A stretch of DNA of 64,000 nt, from the NCBI RefSeq assembly GCF_019175385.1, contig NC_083339.1, forward strand, positions 82,386,120 to 82,450,119, read 5' to 3'. Below the pieces are notes generated by a model. That model was not told the DNA's origin. It made no database searches and saw only the letters and a program-made list of their open reading frames with translations. Of the stretch, positions 58,698 to 64,000 are shown in pieces (position 1 is the first letter of the stretch; each line of letters opens with the position of its first letter). Origin of the DNA: Lycium barbarum. Its lineage: Eukaryota; Streptophyta; Magnoliopsida; Solanales; Solanaceae. Made by a program: the position numbers and the translations under genes.

Positions 58698-59479
58698 TTC
58701 TTCCCCTCTTTAAAAACATTCATTCTCGAATGTTGCGGCTACGAATCCACGACGCTTTCATCGATTTTGTGAAGTAGTTGCTTTTCTCTTTGACTCCTGT
58801 TGTCTTATCTTTATACTATGAGTTGGTCATCCTTTTTCTCATTCCCTCTTAAATCTTTATTGCACTATTCCCCAAATTCTATAACCTTCTCATACTCATC
58901 GATCCCGTATACACACCACACCATCTTCTTTGTAGTCCATAGATCAGACCCCTTGATTTCCTCACAATCGCATCATAGATACTTTTATAATAGTATTTTA
59001 TTATTGATGAATCCCTACTCTTAGCGGTTACTTGCCTCGACTATCCATTCAAATTATTTTCCAAAATCAACTATAACAATGTCTTCAACACTAGCTCTTA
59101 AATACGTTCCTTGTAGTAGGGTAACACTTATGATAAGCTAATAATCATAATTCAAACTAATTCATTCTTCGTTGGCCTACCGTCGCCATCACTGCCCTTA
59201 CGTCATTCTTATTAGTCATCTCCTTGCGATGGTTGTTCATATAGCTTTATATCACATGCCTTCATATTCAGTATTGCTGGCACCTCCGATATCCTCTAAT
59301 GTCAGGCGGTATTGCTGTCTTTCTATTCATAAGCACACTGCCTCCCTCCTTCTCGAGGATTGCCGAAATGCCTGTTATTATCCTTTTTGTTAAGATCTTT
59401 GTTTCTTCTGACACTAAGATTCCCTTTCGCTGTAACCCAATTGTCCTTTGTCTTCATTTCAAGTTTTCGGTATGTCTTG
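58698..59479 (-). other. Internal 3' end of element I, non-coding as far as seen
   Basis: PPT AAAGAGGGGAAGAA in sense (58698-58711) and a pre-PPT inverted repeat (58715-58734, AACATTC...GAATGTT). The remaining 745 bp is pyrimidine-rich on the plus strand; I recognise no integrase or other domain in it. It is cut at 59479 by J. Confidence 0.6.
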
Positions 59480-62470
59480 TGTCACACCCTAATTCCGCTA
59501 GGGTGTGATGGGCACCCGGCCCCACATCCGGAGCCGAGCGAACTCACAGACCTTTAGGGTACACATAATCTTATTAGACTTTTAAACCAAATAAGGATAA
59601 AATACATAATAACTTTCAAAATACTCTTTCTGATGCATTCCAAATCAAACAGGATCTGTAATCGTATGGAATTTAATACATAATACAGAATGACATATCG
59701 GCTGATGAAGCCGCTTACACAACTGACATACTATACCCACGACTCTGTCTGCAAAGCCTCTAACATCAATCCAGAAAAACATACGTACAAACTCTGACTC
59801 GGCAGCACTCCAGGAGCAAATGGAGCTTGCCAACTCTGTCGGAACATCCTCTATAATAACTTCATATCATCTGGGTGTACCTGCGCGGCATGAAACGCAG
59901 ACCCCGAAGAATGGGGGTCAGTACGGAATATGTACTGAGTATGTAAAGCATGAAGTATAATAAACAGAATCATAACCGGAACAGGAGGTACAGAAAATAA
60001 GTGCAATAATCAGAACATCAGAAATGCTTACTCATATAACATAGATAATGCATGTCAAAACATATGTCATATCCGGCCCCATTATGGGACTCGGTGAACA
60101 GAATGTGGTCGCCACACCGTCACTAGCGCCACCACACATCATACTCCAGAGTGGGGAATAGCTCCGTAACATATCATATCATATCAGAATGTGCACATAT
60201 CATATCATATCATCACATATCAGAATATATGTACATGGCACAGCATACTCCACAACCCATGTACAGGTATACCTGCCTCCTCACATCGAGGCATGGCGAA
60301 CAATGCAGTGGAATACGCGTGATAACATATCCTGGCCCGGGCTCAGTGAAGGAAGCATTGAGGCATCCACGAGTGGAGTAGTGAGAAACTAATGCAATAG
60401 AAAATATAACACATTTACGGAGACTCGATATCATAGCTCAGATGACAATCCATATAAAAGAAATTGAGCGGTAATCATAGTGTATGCCTTTCGGATATCA
60501 CGATGATTTATGTCAAAATAAACTTTCTGAAATCGTTTTCATGTTTCAAAATACATTTTCGGACTTAACGAAATAATTCAACAACTGTCATATAGTAGTT
60601 AGAAGTGTAGCCAAGAGTTTATTTTGGGTTCTACTCCAAAATAAGTCAAATGGAACAATAAAGAAAAATCCGAGAACAGTGGGCCCACCTCGGGTCAAAT
60701 GAGGTGGCATATACAATTTACGTATGTTACATTTCATGATTTCACTTGTGAGAGTTTTAAGGTAGTCGGGTCCTATTTGGTAATTCTTCCAACTATTCAT
60801 ACAATATTTAGTTCAATTCTACTTAATGAAAAAGGGGCAAATTTAGCGCGGATTCCTAAGAGTAGAGTCGTCCCCAAGGCTCGTCTCCAAGCCTATCACA
60901 TCTAAGACATGCCAAGAGAAGGAAAAGTAAAACTTTACATACCTTATTCGCCTTTTATGCTCGTCCAAATTCAAATCCCGTTTCCTCCAAAATCAATAAT
61001 TGGTCACATTTACCAAATATTAATCATAAAGCTTTAAGAATTTAATCTTAACCAATACTTGTCTACATAAATTTGGGCAGCATCTCCCCTATACATACAA
61101 CATCCCCGAGATTTTAACTCGGCCAAAATATCAACAACCATACCAATAGCAATACCAATAATCATCAACAATCGATTTGAAACACATTCTAACATAAATT
61201 GTCTTCTTTTCTAAATAATGTAACAACTTCCAATCCAACTTCGCACTTTCAAATCACTGTCAACATTTCCATATTCATACACTAATTTAAGATCATTCAA
61301 TCATAGGCCAAGAACATTCCAAGAAATCTATACAATATTCAACAATTCCATCAATTCCATATTCCACCCGAATTCCTACATACGCAACAAAACTATCACG
61401 ACGCATTTTGTACTTTCAAATTCATATTCAACAACAACAATCCACACTTTAACAACTTCATTTCCATAATATCATAAAATCATACTAAAATGACATAATC
61501 TTCTACAATCAATTTCAATGCCAACTTGAACCATTTAACCTTCATTTACATTATAAGGATCACAAAACCACAACTAACATATTAAACAAAATTAATTCAT
61601 TTCCATTTTTATCTCCCACCCCACACGGCCCCTTACTCCATTTTACAACTTCAACCAAATCATCAAACTTCCATTTCCAATATAGAGTTTACAACAACCA
61701 CAACTAGAATACTACATACAATTCAACTCATATTGTCTATACAACAATACATATACACGGCCACCTACACATATACGCACCCACTTTGCAAACTTCCATA
61801 TTTCCATAAATTCTACTCATTTCTACATAGTACAACATAAACAAGCCTTCATAACATAATAAAAAGGAATTAATTCTTACCTTTTTCTCCCAACTTCTTC
61901 ACTCGACCAAGTTACTAATTTGATGAAACAAGCATCCTATCTTCCAAAATAACTACACTACGTTGTAGAGGGTCCTTGAATTAGTAGGAATACCACAAGA
62001 AAATAATTTTTGGAACAAGATTTTAAGGGGGGGGGGGGGGGGGAAATTTGAGGGGCATGGCCAAATGGCCCTATTTTTGCTCTTCTTTCTTTGTTTTTCT
62101 CCTTTCTCAATTTGTCTTGAATGTTCTATGTGTGGTATGACTCATATATGGCCCTTTTTATTAATTCATCACATGGATGAATTTACTTGGGCTTGGGTCC
62201 TTTTCATGGACCATGGCCGGCCACCCCTCTCTCTTTGGGCCTCATTTTCTCTTATTATTTTTTGAGCCCAATTGGTTATGGATCTTGTTTTGTAAATCCC
62301 GAAACTAATTTCCAAAATTCCAATTTTGCTCTTGGCCTTCCTCTGTATTTCCACATCAATATTTTTCATGAACTACATATATATTAAATAAATTCAAAAT
62401 ATGGACTTATCCCTCATAAGTCACAATTATTTCAAATTTTTTTCGAATATGTGAAATACAGGGCATAACA
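59480..62470 (-). repeat. 3' LTR of element J (2991 bp)
   Basis: TGTCACACCC on the left to GGGCATAACA on the right (plus strand). Twin hairpin 59879-59950 (second stem CCCC/GGGG), donor-like AAAAG/GTAAGA at 61881/61880, TATA-like box near 62148, and a run of seventeen G at 62027-62043 that the A copy lacks. Confidence 0.87.
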
Positions 62471-62714
62471 TCCTCCCCCCCCCCCCCCCTTTAGAACATT
62501 CGTCCTCGAATGTTAAATTATTCTTATTGGGTCTTGTAAGCATTTTGGGGAAGCTTCCTTATATGGGCAGCATATATAACTCATTCATCAATTAATATAA
62601 CCAATTACGGAATTCAGATTACCTGTGGGTATAGGAAATAGGTGGGTTATTTCTTCTTCGTCTCCTCTTCAATATCTTTCTATTATTGTTCCGTCATAAT
62701 GGTTTTACGGATAC
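62471..62714 (-). promoter_or_regulatory. 3' UTR of J with polypurine tract and pre-PPT hairpin
   Basis: The PPT has fifteen G in sense (C-run 62475-62489). AACATTCG/CGAATGTT with loop TCCT at 62495-62514 is a perfect inverted repeat. No coding to about 62714. Confidence 0.82.
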
Positions 62715-63490
62715 CACATCTTTATTACGCTATCTCCTCACCTGACAATTCGGTATGGCTATTGGTTGTACTTCGTAGGACAATTCCTTTGTCACTTGGA
62801 TGCCTTCCACGGAAAACATTCTGGAAGGGTCACTAATGCATTTGCAAAGCATAGATACGTGGAGCACTGAATGTACCTCCTCTAAGTTAGATGGTAGGTC
62901 TAATTCATAGGCAATCTTGCCCACCTTACGAACAATTCGATAAGGTCCCATATATCTCGGATGAGCTTTCTTCTTCTGTCGAATCTCGTAACGCCCTTCA
63001 TGTGTGACACCTTTAGAAGTATCCAATCATCGACTTAGACTCTAAATGTCGACGTCGGTCGTATGCGTATAGTTTCTGTCGACTCCGGGTAGTTAATAGT
63101 CGTTCCCTAATGAGTTTCACTTTTCAACTATCCGTCGAGGTATATCCGTACCAAATAACCTAGCCTTGTCACTATTAAACCAGCCAAGAAATGGCGCACA
63201 CCTCTTGCCATACAGAGTCTTATATGACATCTTCTGAATGCTAAAATGGCAGCTATTATTACCGGTAACTCAACAGATGGCATGTATCCGTTCTTGCTGT
63301 CTTTGATAACACGCTCAGCCTGTCCGTCAGTTAAAAGGTAATGCTGTGCTAAGACTTATTTGTGTCCTCAATTCCCTCTGAAAAAATTTCCAGAAGCCAT
63401 TGTACACTAGGCCCTTGGTCCGATATAATAGATGTGAGAACCTTGTGAAATCTTACTACTTTCTTGAGGTATAACTTCACCTGGTCCCGA
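62715..63490 (-). pseudogene. pol: Integrase C-terminal part of element J
   Basis: From 63026 to 62730 one frame shows the GPY/F module (YMGPYRIVRKVGKIAYELD), a SMLCKCISDP segment and the start of the chromodomain lead-in (LSYEVQPIAI), then breaks. To the right, in shifting frames, are remnants of [25 protein letters not shown] and SIISDQGP integrase core motifs. Heavily damaged. Confidence 0.75.
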
Positions 63491-64000
63491 TCATCCTGCT
63501 TAAATCATTCCATAATTTTCTTAATTTAACTTGTCATACCTTAAACCTATTACCTCGTGTCACTCTTTTGACTTTAATTCAATTTCTTCTATTACCCTTT
63601 CTCCACGTTATGCTCTCAACCTTTCTGTCCCTCATTAGGTCGCAATCTTTACGGGGACATATGAAAATACGCACGTTAGCTCAAGAAATACCTTCGCGAT
63701 AATTCACCAATCTCTACGCTTTTCCTTGACTTCTCTCAATTATCTTACAATCAGTATCGGGAGGGGTCTTTGATTCAACCCTGACTAATTTCCTACTTAC
63801 CCTTAGTACCGACTCTATCTTGGTAACTTGGTTTAAACCGTCTCCGCATTTTTCTATATCGTATCCAAAATATCATAACTATATTGTTATTCTTGAATCC
63901 TTACTTCTCCGTATCAAGTACTCACTCACTTAGCTTACCTACCGTACAAATATTCATAAATTACATAACCGTTCTTGCATATTCATTTGGAAGGTATTCG
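63491..64000. other. Unrecognised sequence at right edge, probably eroded interior of J
   Basis: No domain, LTR feature or long frame that I can support. By position it should be upstream integrase or RNase H of J, but no motif is legible. Confidence 0.4.

Larger units (their letters stand above)
59480..64000 (-). mobile_element. Element J: degenerate Ty3/gypsy element, right end outside window
   Basis: 3' LTR 59480-62470, polypurine tract, then integrase remnants running toward the right edge. The LTR is of the A/F family. Inserted in I; the candidate target duplication TCTTG (59475-59479) has its partner outside the window. Confidence 0.82.

Overview
This window is plant nuclear DNA made, as far as I can see, entirely of LTR retrotransposons; I find no host gene. 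All recognisable coding sequence is Ty3/gypsy Gag-Pol with the order Gag, zinc knuckle, protease, reverse transcriptase, RNase H, integrase and, where the end is present, a C-terminal chromodomain. This is the layout of plant chromoviruses, most like the Tekay/Del clade. Primer-binding sites match the 3' end of plant initiator tRNA-Met. The LTR style (2.3-3.2 kb, TGTTACACC... to ...GTCGTGACA) resembles elements I associate with Solanaceae; that placement is from memory and is only a moderate guess.

The window is one nested stack. Outermost is element I (minus), of which a 3' LTR piece (56614-58697) and some internal sequence (58698-59479) remain. J (minus, from 59480 past the right edge) lies in I's internal region. 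D (minus, 38061-56613) lies in I's LTR. D carries LTR H in its RT gene (H pieces at 7464-8405 and 37698-38060) and E (minus, 40100-53545, target duplication GAATT) in its gag. E carries solo LTR F (49917-53098, TTTAC) in its 5' LTR. H carries A (minus, 1-7463, running off the left edge) and B (plus, 8406-37692, ATGAT). B carries G (plus, 12047-22323, GTACA) in its gag zinc-knuckle region and C (plus, 27818-36617, ATTTT) in its 3' LTR. A, F and J share one LTR family; C and E share R-U5; B and D share a family; G is a mosaic.

A is the only element with an open Gag-Pol frame: 1407 codons without a stop, all visible catalytic residues present, cut by the window edge before the chromodomain. B, C, D, E, G and J are broken by stops, frameshifts and deletions. 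C lacks protease and most of RT.

The most interesting signals are non-coding and recur across families. (1) A predicted leader intron: a splice donor about 225-265 nt after the TATA-like box in nearly every LTR, and a branch-point-like CYTAAY plus TTTCAG just before the gag ATG. (2) A 39-40 nt hairpin between PBS and gag with an 8-nt, often palindromic, loop. (3) A twin hairpin 400-500 bp from the LTR 3' end, with stem covariation between families. (4) A 20-nt hairpin just before the polypurine tract. (5) Family-specific palindrome arrays upstream of the TATA box. Together these suggest a shared RNA architecture that would separate genomic RNA from translated mRNA. This is inference and untested.
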